A stretch of 64,000 bases of DNA from Andrena cerasifolii (taxonomy: Eukaryota > Arthropoda > Insecta > Hymenoptera > Andrenidae), in contig NC_135126.1 in the NCBI RefSeq assembly GCF_050908995.1, positions 13,020,001 to 13,084,000 of the forward strand. Direction: 5' to 3'. The translations under genes were made by a program, and so were the position numbers. The notes beneath the pieces are model-generated. The model worked only from the letters and a program-made list of their open reading frames with translations, ran no database searches and was not told the origin of the DNA. Every line of letters starts with the position of its first letter. Position 1 is the first letter of the stretch. Shown here piece by piece: positions 51,004 to 62,200 of this stretch.

Positions 51004-51031
51004 GGCTTTTCGGTGCGAATACCCCCCTGTG
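51004..51031 (-). repeat. Right Transib terminus
   Basis: Read inward on the minus strand this is CACAGGG, the same 12-base block as on the left, then CGAAAAGCC (51012-51004). The heptamer differs from the left end at position six (G for T). The spacing is also 12, so the two ends would be a 12/12 pair rather than the 12/23 pair used by RAG. Confidence 0.6.
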
Positions 51032-51036
51032 CGCTG

Positions 51037-54000
51037 TTGGCATCAATAATCGTCAGCAAAATTCTGGAATGATACCATGGGCCGTTTTTCGCAATGGTTT
51101 AAGATAGACGCAGCATCTCTTTTGTTTCGTTCGCAGAATTTTCCCGAAAAGTACACCGCCTTTATTCAAAGGAGTTCGTAACGAGGGAACGAGGGGCGAA
51201 AAAGCTGTTATCATGTAAATGTTATTAGCATTCGCGTATTAATACTTAGGGATGCGTACAGGGTACGAGGGGGAACGGGGCGGCGGGGATTATTTTAGCA
51301 AATACTCCCGGTCATTAAATTTCCTGGAACAACTCCGGTACGTGTTAGTAGAAAGGGAAGCTTATCTTTTCCGGGGGCCGCCATTAATGAGTCCCGTCGC
51401 GTCTGACGCTTGAACGGGGAAGGACGACGAGGTTGATGACAAAAAAAGGGCAAAATAAAATAATATCCCTCTTAATGGCGCTTAAGTAAAATGCTGGTTG
51501 GACGTTCCGCCAGGCGCAGAGACGAGTCGTGAACGTTTTCGGTCGCAAACGAATTGTACTTTCCGCAGCGGCCGCCTCTTTCCTTCCCCTTCACGGTGCC
51601 GGTCGAGTGGTGCTCGTCCTCCAGACCAGTCGTAAATTCCGATGCAACTATCGAGCGATTTCTGTCATTTGAAAATGAATTTCGTCCGATAATAGTAACC
51701 TCCTCGTTGCGCAAACTCATTCAAACAGCATCGGGTCAAAAATCTCTCGCGACGTGGAAATTCTCCCCCGCCGCAACAGCCGAATCGGGGATTCATTTAT
51801 TCAAAATATGATCGTTAATTTATCACGCTGTTCCACGCGACTTGAAAAAAAAAATGGCTCTGCTGGAACTATAAAACTGTCTGCCCCTTAAACGGAAAGG
51901 ATGGAAGTGTCTGCTGACTGAAATTAACTCCAACTCCTGGCATCTGTACACCACGATGTAAAGGAAAAGGTCAATGAATTTTTGAGTCTATAGCTGTCAT
52001 AGAATTAGACAGTATGTCTGGGTGAAATGAATCTGTAGAATTAACCCCCTTCTGAGTAACTTGCAAGTTTTTGTCATTGCGAAGTTTCTCGGTCGGTTTG
52101 CAAGAAACAGGGTTCTTGGTCTGCAAAAGGGGTGGGCTTGCCCGGCAGGCAGTCGCGATATCGCGTAATTATTGCACAGTTTCGGTCGGCGAATCTGCGG
52201 CTGGTTCCTTTGAAGCCTGTCGGAAGTAATCAGAATCTTGAATAAGGTTTGTCTAATAACTCGCGCGTCAAAAGCCAGAGGGCCAGTGGCGCTTCATTAA
52301 GTCTCTCGAAAACTTGAGGCCTAATCAAGGCGCGCCTGCACCATGTGGGTACTTCGTAACGTGGATGACCAACGACGGAACAGTCCATTCAATATGCTTC
52401 TGAACGTGCCGAATACGTTTCATCGTTTCAGCACAGGCTTTGAACTCGACTCCTAGAGAGTCTAGAAACCCCGAAATAAGTAGTACAAACCAGTAATTTC
52501 TTCGCCAGTGCGTGTAAAGCCTCGCCAACGCGTTACGATCCACGAATAATTGCAGCCACGAAAACCATTTATTGAAATAGAATCGCGGCGAAGAAACGAG
52601 CAAACCTCGCTACCATAATGTTTCCACGACGCTTCAGTCTCTTCCTTTTCTGAAGGGACGAATGGAGCAATCTGTCTTTTCAAGGAAACAGGAATTCTTC
52701 GTTCTTTTTCCGCCGCCCCTTCTGATTGTCCCAACACGATCGGTGTGTTCTCCCCACGTGGAAATCCCGCAGGGAGGCGGAAAGTGGCGCGGGAGTAAAA
52801 TTTTATTGACCTGTGCGAGCGGAGAGACAGGTCGTCGCGGCCTCGCCCAGGGAAAGGGGGCGAAACCGACGGGGGCAGGGTAGAGACTTACACGATTGAA
52901 AGCTCGCCGTGAAACTCGACTAGGGAAGTCTCGATATTATGCATTATGTATGTGCCTACGGTACGGCGCCTGTACTTTGGCACGCGAGCTCCACACGTAC
53001 GGACAATTTTGTAACGCGAGCTCGAGCTCCGCGACCCTTCGATCAGAGTGATTTCGCGAACCCTCCGTCCGCCTCCTTTTGTATATTGTTGCCCGCCCGC
53101 TCGTGCTTTCACCATGTCTCTGTGTCACGCGCGTACCGCTCGATACCTATTGCGTGCGATTCAATGGAGGGTAACTGAATCGGAGAGGAAAGAACGCTTC
53201 TCCCTCCCTCCGTTCCCTGTAATTTGCAAACACGGAATTCCCGACGAAATTCGAATTTCCCGCTTGCACCCCTCGCAACGCGCGCTGCCCGAAAATGTAA
53301 CCGAACGATTTCGGAGCCTCGTACAGAACGCTACCTGTCTTCATGGCAGGCGATTCTCGTTTGATGAGGAACAAAATCGTTTTCTTTCCTTTCGCCGGAG
53401 TTCGTTTCAACGGTCATGGAACACCATTGCTAAATCTGTCATGCTTTTCATGCCTGTCCAGGAGATACCGCGTACCCGGGCGAGTGTCGGGTAAGAATTG
53501 TTCGAGGAGGGCGAACAACGCGCCCGCTCCCGCGGGAGGGGAAAAGAAGTTTCAAGCAAGTACGGTTAAATAAATCAGCGGGGCGTTGCGTGCAAGCTTC
53601 GAAACGAGTTTTTAATTTAAACGTATCCCGGGCGCAAATACGTAATTTCCATGATTTAACCGCGGTTTTCCGCCTTTTTTCCTTGCCATCGCGCGCCTTT
53701 TTTCCCTCCCCTCTCCCTCGCTCCTGGATAAACGAAATTAAAAACGAATCATTACGCGAGAGGAACGAGCGGGTCGGCCACTCGTCGGGGATATTTAGGA
53801 TAATAGGATACAGGGAACCGCTGGATGTTAAATTCTCGGGCGATTTGTTGGGCAAACACGTTTATTTAGAATGGAACTCGAGCAGCTAATTTGTAATTGT
53901 GCGCAAAGTTCTGATTACGCTACTTGACGCGATGTAACGTAATCGTGAGGGATTTCACATGCACTGCTACCGTTCATTTGATAAAAAGTTGGTAGTGCTT

Positions 54001-57000
54001 CAGCCACAACTTGCTAACGTTATTATTCCGTCCGCGTTTGCTTGACGTAAAGTGTATTTCCACGCGCAGTTTCGGCAGAAAAATGTGGAGTATTCATTAA
54101 GCTTGGAAGCGGTAATGTAGTCTCAATTGGTATTTTAAAAACCTCCCTTGTTATTCGCGGTGTATTTCACTCACGGTCGGTTCCAAAGTAGGGAACCGAC
54201 CGGGCCGGGAAAATGCAGAAAAATATTCTCGCGCACGCCTCGTATTGCAGCGTAATTTGCTGTTACATCGAGACGGAACAATGGCTCGTGGATCTCCAGG
54301 TCGGCATGGCGCGGAATCGAAACGTGAAATGTTAAGCAATTTCTCCGGCTGATTTCAATTTCAAATTAACGCGATCCGGGATGCAAATTAACGGGGATCG
54401 GTGGCTGCGTCAATATTCATCGGTGATCGTAAGCGGGTTAGGATATTTTCCTCCGCGATTTTCATCCCCGTTCGTTCGCGATCTCGGACGCGCAAGCACG
54501 CGGATCGGTCAACACCTTCCGCGGAATCATATCCTATCTGGTCACCACCGATTGAGGCGAGCGGGCTATTCCCGCGACCGGCTTAATTACCATCGAGATT
54601 GACTCGAGACAACTGTAATTAAGACGAACCGTGGGCTTTGAGGTCTCGGTAGCCGAGGGAAGTCGGGCCCGGGTAGTCGTGCCAGGGGGCGGCGGAGTAG
54701 CGCGGGCAGATAGAGGGTGCAATGAGAGAAAACACGAGGGTGGGATTGAAGACGGATGTGCAAAGACGGGGGACGAACCGTACAGAGGGATCGGTGACTT
54801 ATTTGCATGTAATGGCTCGAGTCTGACTCGATAACGAGACCCTCCACCGACGGTTCCTCGACGCTAAGACGCGCTCCTCGGAGCTCTTCTTTCGGCGACT
54901 TATTTTTATTAAGCCCTGCCACCAGTGCTCGTTATTAAATATTCATACGCGAATTAGCCGCGAGCCGCGGCCATTATGCAAATGATCGGGACCGAAACGG
55001 GCGGCTCCGCGTTTCTTAGTTTCAATCCTCGACGTTGGTGTTGCGCAGGGCCCGCTTCCTTGCGATTAGCGATGATTTCCCTTGTACTTATCGTTCGCGC
55101 GATCGTCGTTTAGCCCGCGTCGCGCGGCTAAGGGATTAGCCGCGAGTCTAAGATCGAGCACCGGGGTTCATTACGGCCGCCGTCCGCGGCTTGAAAGCGC
55201 TGCACATTTCATCTGGAGCGTCGAGAACTCGAGCGCCAAATCCGATTTAACCTTTCTCTCTTGCCTGAAAACGGGCCGGAGGGTTAAAAAGTCGATGAAT
55301 CTGGGTCGGAGGGCGAAGTGGGAACGGATATCTGCATGAGGCGGAGACTTTAAGTGGGTCTGGAAGCGAAATTCATCGTGGGAATCGGGTGAGCTTGAAA
55401 CTCAAAGACGATCCCGATTTACTCCGAGCAGCAGGAACACAGGACTTCTGACTTTCTCGCTCTCCGTCCGTCGTTCTTCCACCTGGCCTCCTTTAATCGT
55501 GTTTCACCGCCCTTTTGTTTCATCGACGCCTTTTCGTCCCATCTTTCCCTCGGTCCTTTTGTCTTCTTCGCCACTGTCTGCTCCCCAGCTCGCACTTTTG
55601 CCCGTCGAATGCGACGTCGTCTCGAGAACAAAGGGTACGAGGTATTCCTCTCGAATGAGGGAATAATTAGATTATTCGGGTTACGTCCCTCGTGTCTTAA
55701 GTTCCTCTCGAGTCGGTGTACGTACCTCGCGCGGATTGTATCGAGACCTAAGCGAAAGTTTTCCCCTGCTGCTTCCTAATTTTACGAATAGAATGAAGTT
55801 TAGAAGATCAGATACGTAGACAGAAAATTAGAACCTACTCGCATCGCCCTACTTCTCCTTGCAAGCACGGACAAGTAAGATCGTCAAACGATATTCGGCG
55901 CGAAGGAAGGGAAGAATTAGAGAGTACGTAGTTGCCACTGGATGCAATTAACCGCACTGCATTCCCTTTTCCCCAGGGGACTGAGGAGCGTATCGCTTTT
56001 CATTCACCCATCGCGGAATGCGTTCGCATAGGGGCGCGGGTGGCGCCTTTAGGAATTCCCGATAAACCAGAATCGAGTATGACGCGGCTTGCTCGTAATG
56101 GATGCGCCCTCCTCTAAGTATCCGAGTATCGCCTGCACACTCGCGACGCAAATGCTCCCCATCTATGCGCGTGTGTGCGCCCGGCCGATGCAGCCTGCTC
56201 CTCCTCGTGGTCGTTTTCTCCACGATCGCAGCTGCATCGCCCAGCCATCCGCTAATCAAGCCCCCGATAGAGACGCTCGTATTTCATAATATGCAAGTTA
56301 TCTCCGGGAATAGTTGAATACGGGCGGTATGCATCGTTACGACCGGCGTGTGCAGCCGAACGCTAATGCGTCCATCCACCGCGAACGACCCCAGGCGAGC
56401 GTAAAAAAGGAAACACACCCACCAAAGGCAACCCCACGAGTGTCCTCGTTACGAGGATTCCTTTGGACGGGAATTTAGACGCGCTGAAAGGGAGGCGGGC
56501 GCACGAGGATGGCTGAAGGGGGCCGTTACGTCGTCGTGGGATTTAAAGCTGGCGGACAAAAATCGAAAAGGTAATAAATATGGCAAGGGAACGAGGTAAT
56601 TGGAATTTATTGAGGTCTCCCCGTGGCCCGAGTGTCCGTCGAATCCCGTTGGCTTTTAGCTTCTGCCGTATATCGACGCAAAGGTCAGCGTGGATGTCTT
56701 CTTGGGGATAACGGCGCTGGGATATCCGCGAGCCACGGACGCATAGTTTAACGCGTATCGATAAATCTCGATTTTCCTGCAAATTGATACATGGATACAA
56801 GTTGGACACCATTTTTCTCACCCTCTGAACGGGCCAGATTTACCTCTGTCGCTTTCGAACTTCGCCCTAAACGAAACTTTATAACGATTGGTCGCAACGA
56901 TCTCCCGCGGGGTATTAGAAAATTTCTGCTCGGGACTCGGTGCGATTTTTAAACGCGGCGAGACGCGCGAGGAAGAATTACTATTCAGAGTGCGCGCAAG

Positions 57001-57329
57001 GTATTCGCAGAACGCGGCTGACATCGGGTTATCGTCGCGGTCGCGGTTCGAACGCATTCATAATGGACTCGATCATCGCCCGACTGTGTACATTTCGTCG
57101 TCATTAGCCGCATGTATATTCAGCGCCGCTTCGACGTCGTAATTCATCAGCCTGTAGCGGGAGCACATTGTCGGCCATAATTCATTGGTATCTTCGCCGC
57201 CGTGGAAAATATACGGCAGCGGTGGCTTAAAAACGTTCCGTTCGCGCGGGGGCACGATCGCGAGCACGTCCTCGCTTGAAAATTCCTCGCGATAGACTAT
57301 CGTGTGCAAAGACCGCGGGCAACAAGGTG
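51037..57329. other. Unannotated DNA, no gene recognised
   Basis: Open frames up to about 150 codons overlap on both strands and lack motifs. A lone CCCCTTAA at about 51884-51891 has no partner. Purine- or pyrimidine-rich patches (around 53.7 and 55.5 kb) account for several low-complexity frames. No inverted-repeat element was seen. Confidence 0.55.
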
Positions 57330-57702
57330 TAGTGCCTCTCCGAGCTATAGTGACTTAGGTGCGAAGTCCCTCAGCGGGGTCTTAACCGACACCCTGCTGA
57401 GTACTGGCCGCTAAACGTGCCCCCCTTCTACCTCTTGCAGGACTGTATTTAGAGAAGACCAGGACAAAACCGGGGCCCTAACAGAAAATAAAACAGAAAT
57501 TCAAGATACGGTTTATCATTATTAAAAGACATCAATTAAGCTTTGCTACTGGCTATTAAAAATTGTCTCGTATTAAATCCAAATACATTTTAGTAAGGTA
57601 TATGTACTGCATTAGAACAGTAGTGGAGAATTTATGAATCAATATAATAATTATGTAGGAATCAATTAAAATTTACCATTTAATATTTTCTTATACGATG
57701 CG

Positions 57703-57879
57703 TTAAACTTCTTCTCCTCCTTCTTCTTCGTCTTCTCCTTCGTCTTCTCCTTCTTCTTCTTCTTCAGTATCATCGTCACTATTTATTATAAAATTTGTCA
57801 AATTGTACAACAAATTTCGTTGAACATATTCGTCTTCAATTCTTATAACTTTATTAATGGCTCTTTTCCGAGACAATTT
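57703..57879 (-). other. Acidic-tailed open frame in loop of TA element
   Basis: From just after a stop at 57882-57880 the minus strand is open for about 58 codons to a stop at 57703. It reads RKRAINKVIRIEDEYVQRNL, then NLTNFIINSDDDTE, and ends in a run of Glu/Gly/Asp. The acidic run is encoded by a GAA/GAC/GGA triplet repeat (57709-57766). It may be the C-terminal tail of a lost transposase whose other exons were deleted, or simply a triplet repeat that happens to be open. There is no Met start in the frame. Confidence 0.3.
57709..57766. repeat. CTT/CTC triplet repeat
   Basis: An imperfect trinucleotide tract of CTT, CTC and CGT units inside the loop of the TA element; on the minus strand it encodes the acidic run. 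Confidence 0.9.
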
Positions 57880-58109
57880 TTAATAGCCAGTAGCAAAGCT
57901 TAATTGATGTCTTTTAATAATGATAAACCGTATCTTGAATTTCTGTTTTATTTTCTGTTATGGCCCCGGTTTTGTCCTGGTCTTCTCTAAACACAGTCCT
58001 GCAAGAAGTAGTAGAGGAGCACGTTTAGCGGCCAGTACCCAGCAGGGTGTCCGTTAAGACCCCGCTGAGGGACTTCACACCTAAGTCACTATAGCTCGGA
58101 GAAGCACTA

Positions 58110-58750
58110 TACACAGCCCCCACTCGCCCCATCCCACTTTGGTCGCACGAAATTTCCGAAAATTCGCCTGTCTGTGCTCCGTGGATTAAATCAGTGCGCT
58201 TTGTATTCAACGGGGCGTCTCCGGCAGGGAAATTTCCTTCGATATTTATCAACACGTTGGGCGCGTCTTCCCGCTATCCAGGGGTGGAGGGGGAGGCCGC
58301 GAGTTATCAAGGATAAATTAATTTGTACCCCTCCTCGTTGCTTGATTAGAAGGGTGGAACTGAACCGCCCGCCCCGAACTCGGTAAGCCTCGACTCTACG
58401 TGCCTTCGTCGCGATATAATCATCCTGTGCCTCGCCGCCACTCCCCCGCCCTAGCATTCTGTTCCATCAACCACGGAATGAGACCGCCGGGCAGTTGGAC
58501 GCGGGTCATCCATCAATTGCGTCCGCGCATCAAACCGTCAATCCCCGCATCTCCAGCTGCGAAACTGCGAGCGAGCGCCGACGAGACTCGTGTTCCGACG
58601 AGAGGGGATACGAAAAAAAGTGTCAGGAATTCAGGATTTATCACGAATTTGGCACGTCTTCCCTTGTTACACGGGCGAGTTTCACATGCCATGAGGAAGT
58701 CACTGTGGAGAACATATCAGAAGAACCCTTGGAAAGGACGTTCACCCAAA
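58110..58750. other. Unannotated DNA between two elements
   Basis: This stretch separates the TA element ending at 58107 from the second copy of A. The open frames here have no recognisable motif, and I see no repeat. Confidence 0.55.
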
Positions 58751-58752
58751 TA

Positions 58753-59200
58753 GGGGAGAGCGGGGACAAACGTAACACTTTTTACATTTGGCCTAGCTGC
58801 TAATTACCTCTTACAGATATAAAAACGAAAATGATGCCTTAAGATAGTGTGTTTCTTGTTATAACGTACAAACTATACAAGACTTATTGAAATCAAATAC
58901 AGGAACTTATAAAGACATTATCTAAGAACGCTCTAACAAATAACTGGATCAATGTCTACAGTTTCACTATGAATATTATCAAAAAAACCAACAGAGGAAA
59001 CACTTACCTGAATGATCGAAATATCGAAATCAGCTTGCCCACGGTATACGAATCGTCGTATTGCTCAGCGTAACTCCGCGAAGCGAAAGAAACACTAAGC
59101 ACGCGTAACTATGTAAAGCAAACGTTTTGGAAACTTTTGTGGGAGGCTGGAGAAGGCGTGTTACTTTCACGACGCCGTTACGTTTGTCCCCGCTCTCCCC
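58753..59200. mobile_element. Second, shorter copy of element A
   Basis: The termini TA-GGGGAGAGCGGGGAC and GTCCCCGCTCTCCCC-TA (TA at 58751-58752 and 59201-59202) are identical over the terminal 15 bases to element A at 44459-48171. Subterminal sequence aligns with A on both sides (TTTTTACATTTGGCCTAGC; CAAACGTTTTGGAAA; AGAAGGCGTGTTACTTTC). Relative to A it lacks roughly 565 bases corresponding to about 44553-45122, and it has no B insertion: the site reads GCTTGCCCACGGTATACGAA at about 59033-59052. It is a 448-base internally deleted derivative. Confidence 0.9.
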
Positions 59201-59202
59201 TA

Positions 59203-62200
59203 CTTCAAACTTTACATCCAAAGACCACGCATCAAGTGTGCTTGTGTGATTGCCCATTTACCACAAGCGACGAGGCTCCAGCCATCCCTCGGGGACGTTG
59301 CCCTTGTCTCCTTACACTCCGCACTCTACCGTCTCTTTCATCTAGAAAGCGGCGGTCAACAACGCGAGAGATTGCGAGGGGCGGCGAAATTTTCTGCGAA
59401 ATCTTAAGCGGTCGAATAGCAGGACGAGGGAATCGGGTGCCAGGCGTAATCCAGGCTGTTTAACGAGTGCATCGTATAAGGGGAGAGGACCCTCTTCATG
59501 GAGAGCGGCTCCGTGTCACGTAGTCAATAGCCTCTAGGACGCCGGTGGCACGTGACAGTGTCAACGTGTCAACCCCGTTATGCTATATTGCCGGGCATTA
59601 TGCTACTGTATTATCAAACCTTCCTACAACTACCAAGTCAGCCCAGCCGGTGGATTTCGGTGCACTTCTCACGTAGCCGCGCCTCGACGCGCTCGTACGT
59701 GTGCGGCCCCGGATTTCGATCCAGCCCGGAAATGCGTCAGGAACACGCTCACTGATACGTAACTGCCACGGGTATCGAGAGGATCCGAGGTACAGCGGTG
59801 TTACCGTATTCTTCTTGCCGCTCGGAAGCTTTTGACGTCTGGAAAGGAAGTGTACAGGGGTATCCGTGGCAACGGCGGGGGATCTACGAAGTTTCGTCTT
59901 TGTTAGCGTCGCTGGTGCGTTCGGGGTAAACATCACGATTCAACTCGCACACGACGCGCAAACAGTCGTTCGTCAGGGGGGAAAAAAGGACGGGAGAAGA
60001 AAGAGAACTAGATCGCGTTGTTTTATCACCGGTGATCAACCTGTCCGCAAATATTTGAGTAGTCACGGTGCTAACGAGTCCGTCGAATTTATTTGGCTCG
60101 GCAAATAGCGCGTCCGTGGCCGGTGGCACCGATAGACCGTGTCTCGCGATAACCGTGCGACGAGCGTATTAATTGAACCGCTTAACCTTTTTTTCTCAAT
60201 TATTAACGATACAATCGCGTTTGGCGGCTCGTGTGTCGACCGGGACCGCCCGAAACACGCTAAAATATGTACGGGCCGCGTAATAAAGGTATGTTTAATA
60301 AATACGCCCGACCAACCCGGAATTGTGCCGGTTTCATGGCGTTCCGTGTACGCTTCAACCCCCCCTGGCTGCGAGGGTGTCGGTGTGCACACGAGCAGCA
60401 CGCGACCATTCGCGGCGCCGTGTTTGCAAACATATGTGCGCTCAGGCACGGGCTGGCCTGAGCACGTGCTTCCATCGCGCGTGCAGATCGCGTAAAAAGT
60501 TGGGCGAGATAGCGGGAACACACCGCGGATGATAAAATTTTCGACCCCCGACGGTTTGAAAGACGTTGCCGGGGAGTCGAAGCTTTCTGCAGAGAAATAG
60601 TTAGTGGTGATAAAGAAGAGGCCTACGGAATATGTATCCGTTCCATGAGATGCAAGGGACATTTGCGAGCGCTTCTCCAGATTTGTAACAGCGCCATGCT
60701 TTACCACCCAGTACTTTATTCGAGCTTCAAAGTCTCGCATGGTCCTGGGTCGATCGTTTCGTTCGAACGTGTCCAGAAGACTCGCTCGTCGAGCTTTTAC
60801 GATTCTCGTGCAGCTGTTTCTTTTTTTTCTCCCTCTCTCTCTCCCCCTTCGCGTCTATTAAGCGGAGCGCGACGCTCTCCTGGAGGCGCTATCGCGCATA
60901 CATTAAAAACGAATGTCTCTTTCAGTGCGCCGGCGGAGAGCGGGCAATGAAGTTTTGCGCACGAGTGGAGCGTAATAAACCAGGTATTAACGCGGATACC
61001 AGAGGGTGCGAATAGGCTGGTACCGGCGGCGGGGTCGATGCTTGGTCTCCGCCTAACGACCACCAATATTATTGTAAGCGGTGTAACGAGAGTGACCGAT
61101 AAAAATATCGATTCGAATTTAATCCGCGGGAAGGTTACGCTCGATAGAGCGGAAAATCGGGAAACGCTTCTCCCGCCGGCTTCCCTGCCCGGTTCTGCCT
61201 CTTATCCATCCCCGATCCCACCCTCCCCGGCCCAAACCGGAGGAACTCGCAGCGGCGTGAACGTTTCAGCTTCCGTTACGAAACGAGATCGATCACGGCG
61301 ATCCGACCTGCCGTCATTGTACTCCCGTTAATTAAGGGGAAAAAAGTTCGGTTCGGTCGTGCGAACTTGAAGATCCGCACCACCGATCGCTCGAACGTGA
61401 ACTATCGTCGATCGACGGGGCAGAAAAGGAACGGGGAGGAACGGAGTCGCGAATAATTTCATTTCTTTACCCAAGAGTGTAAGAGGGTCTCTCGTGGATA
61501 AAAAAGAAAGCGATGGCACGGTAATGTATTCGCAAATATTTGCCCCCCGATATTTACGGGTACCCGATTGTTATCCCGTTCACGGTGAGCAGCTCATTGG
61601 AGACCGCGTGGGTACACACCGTTTCGCGATCGAATGTCCCCCGACATTCCCTCTGCGATGCAGTTCACCCTCGGCAAACACTTTGCCCGTCGGCGTGCCG
61701 TCGCCGAGCCTTTCGCCGATACCAACTTCCTACGATTGCCCCCCGCACCCACACTGCCGAAATTACCGCGGGGAGAAGCCAGATTCCCAGCAGGCAAAAG
61801 TAGCCCCGCTTCCAATCTCGACCGCAGCCACAGGTTTCGCATCTTCCGTCGGCGATGGAGGGACGCTGGGGCGCGCGATTTTTTTTCGCAATGAGCCAAT
61901 CCAGGCTGAAGAAGAGGAAGCTCGACTGACACGGTCCCGCGAGAGGGGGCGCGGAAAGGGTGTGGACGGGGGTAACGACGAAATCCGAGGGAAGAATCTC
62001 CGTCGACGAGGGAGCCCGCGGCCTCTGGCATCGGATATGTATGACATCGCGCTGCCGATACGTTTCGGATTCGGATCGGCGATGTATAGGATCGAGTGGA
62101 GCATCCGCGCGTGATCGCCAGAATCCCCGGGGCTTTCCTGATATGCATGTACACCCGCCGACGACCCTCAATGCACTCCGACCTCTGGTGTTATCGTTGA

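Larger units (their letters stand above)
49858..51031 (-). mobile_element. Transib-like (RAG1-related) transposon, non-autonomous
   Basis: The left terminus CACAGTGGGGTATTCGCACC and the inverted right terminus CACAGGGGGGTATTCGCACC match over about 33 bases with two mismatches. Both sides are bordered by CGCTG (49853-49857 and 51032-51036), a perfect 5-bp GC-rich duplication. CAC-type ends beginning CACWRTG with 5-bp GC-rich target duplications are the defining marks of Transib, the superfamily from which RAG1 and V(D)J signal sequences derive. At 1,174 bases it is too short for a full transposase and keeps only broken coding remnants on the minus strand (50072-50584). It is therefore non-autonomous and immobile unless supplied in trans. 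Confidence 0.82.
57332..58107. mobile_element. TA-flanked element with ~250-bp inverted arms
   Basis: The left end TA-GTGCCTCTCCGAGCTATAG (TA at 57330-57331) is the inverse of CTATAGCTCGGAGAAGCAC-TA at the right (TA at 58108-58109). The arms of about 245 bases match in blocks such as GTGACTTAGGTG / CACCTAAGTCAC, AGCGGGGTCTTAAC / GTTAAGACCCCGCT, GAAATTCAAGATACGGTTTA / TAAACCGTATCTTGAATTTC and GCTACTGGCTATTAAAAATT / AATTTTTAATAGCCAGTAGC. The central roughly 290 bases are AT-rich and carry an acidic open frame on the minus strand. There is no recognisable transposase motif. A TA duplication is shared with elements A and B, but the terminal sequence is unrelated. Confidence 0.85.

Noticed and set aside
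50793..51107. 104-codon plus-strand frame inside and beyond the Transib-like element
   Set aside because: It crosses the element's right end and target duplication, so it cannot be an ancestral element gene; the coding remnants lie on the other strand.
51884..51891. CCCCTTAA as a possible TTAA-element end
   Set aside because: No left-end partner found upstream.
60063..60740. 225-codon minus-strand open frame
   Set aside because: No domain, overlapping frames on both strands, mixed composition without periodic or structural pattern.
61332..61345. TTAAGGGGAAAAAA as a possible TTAA-element end
   Set aside because: No inverted partner; surroundings look single-copy.
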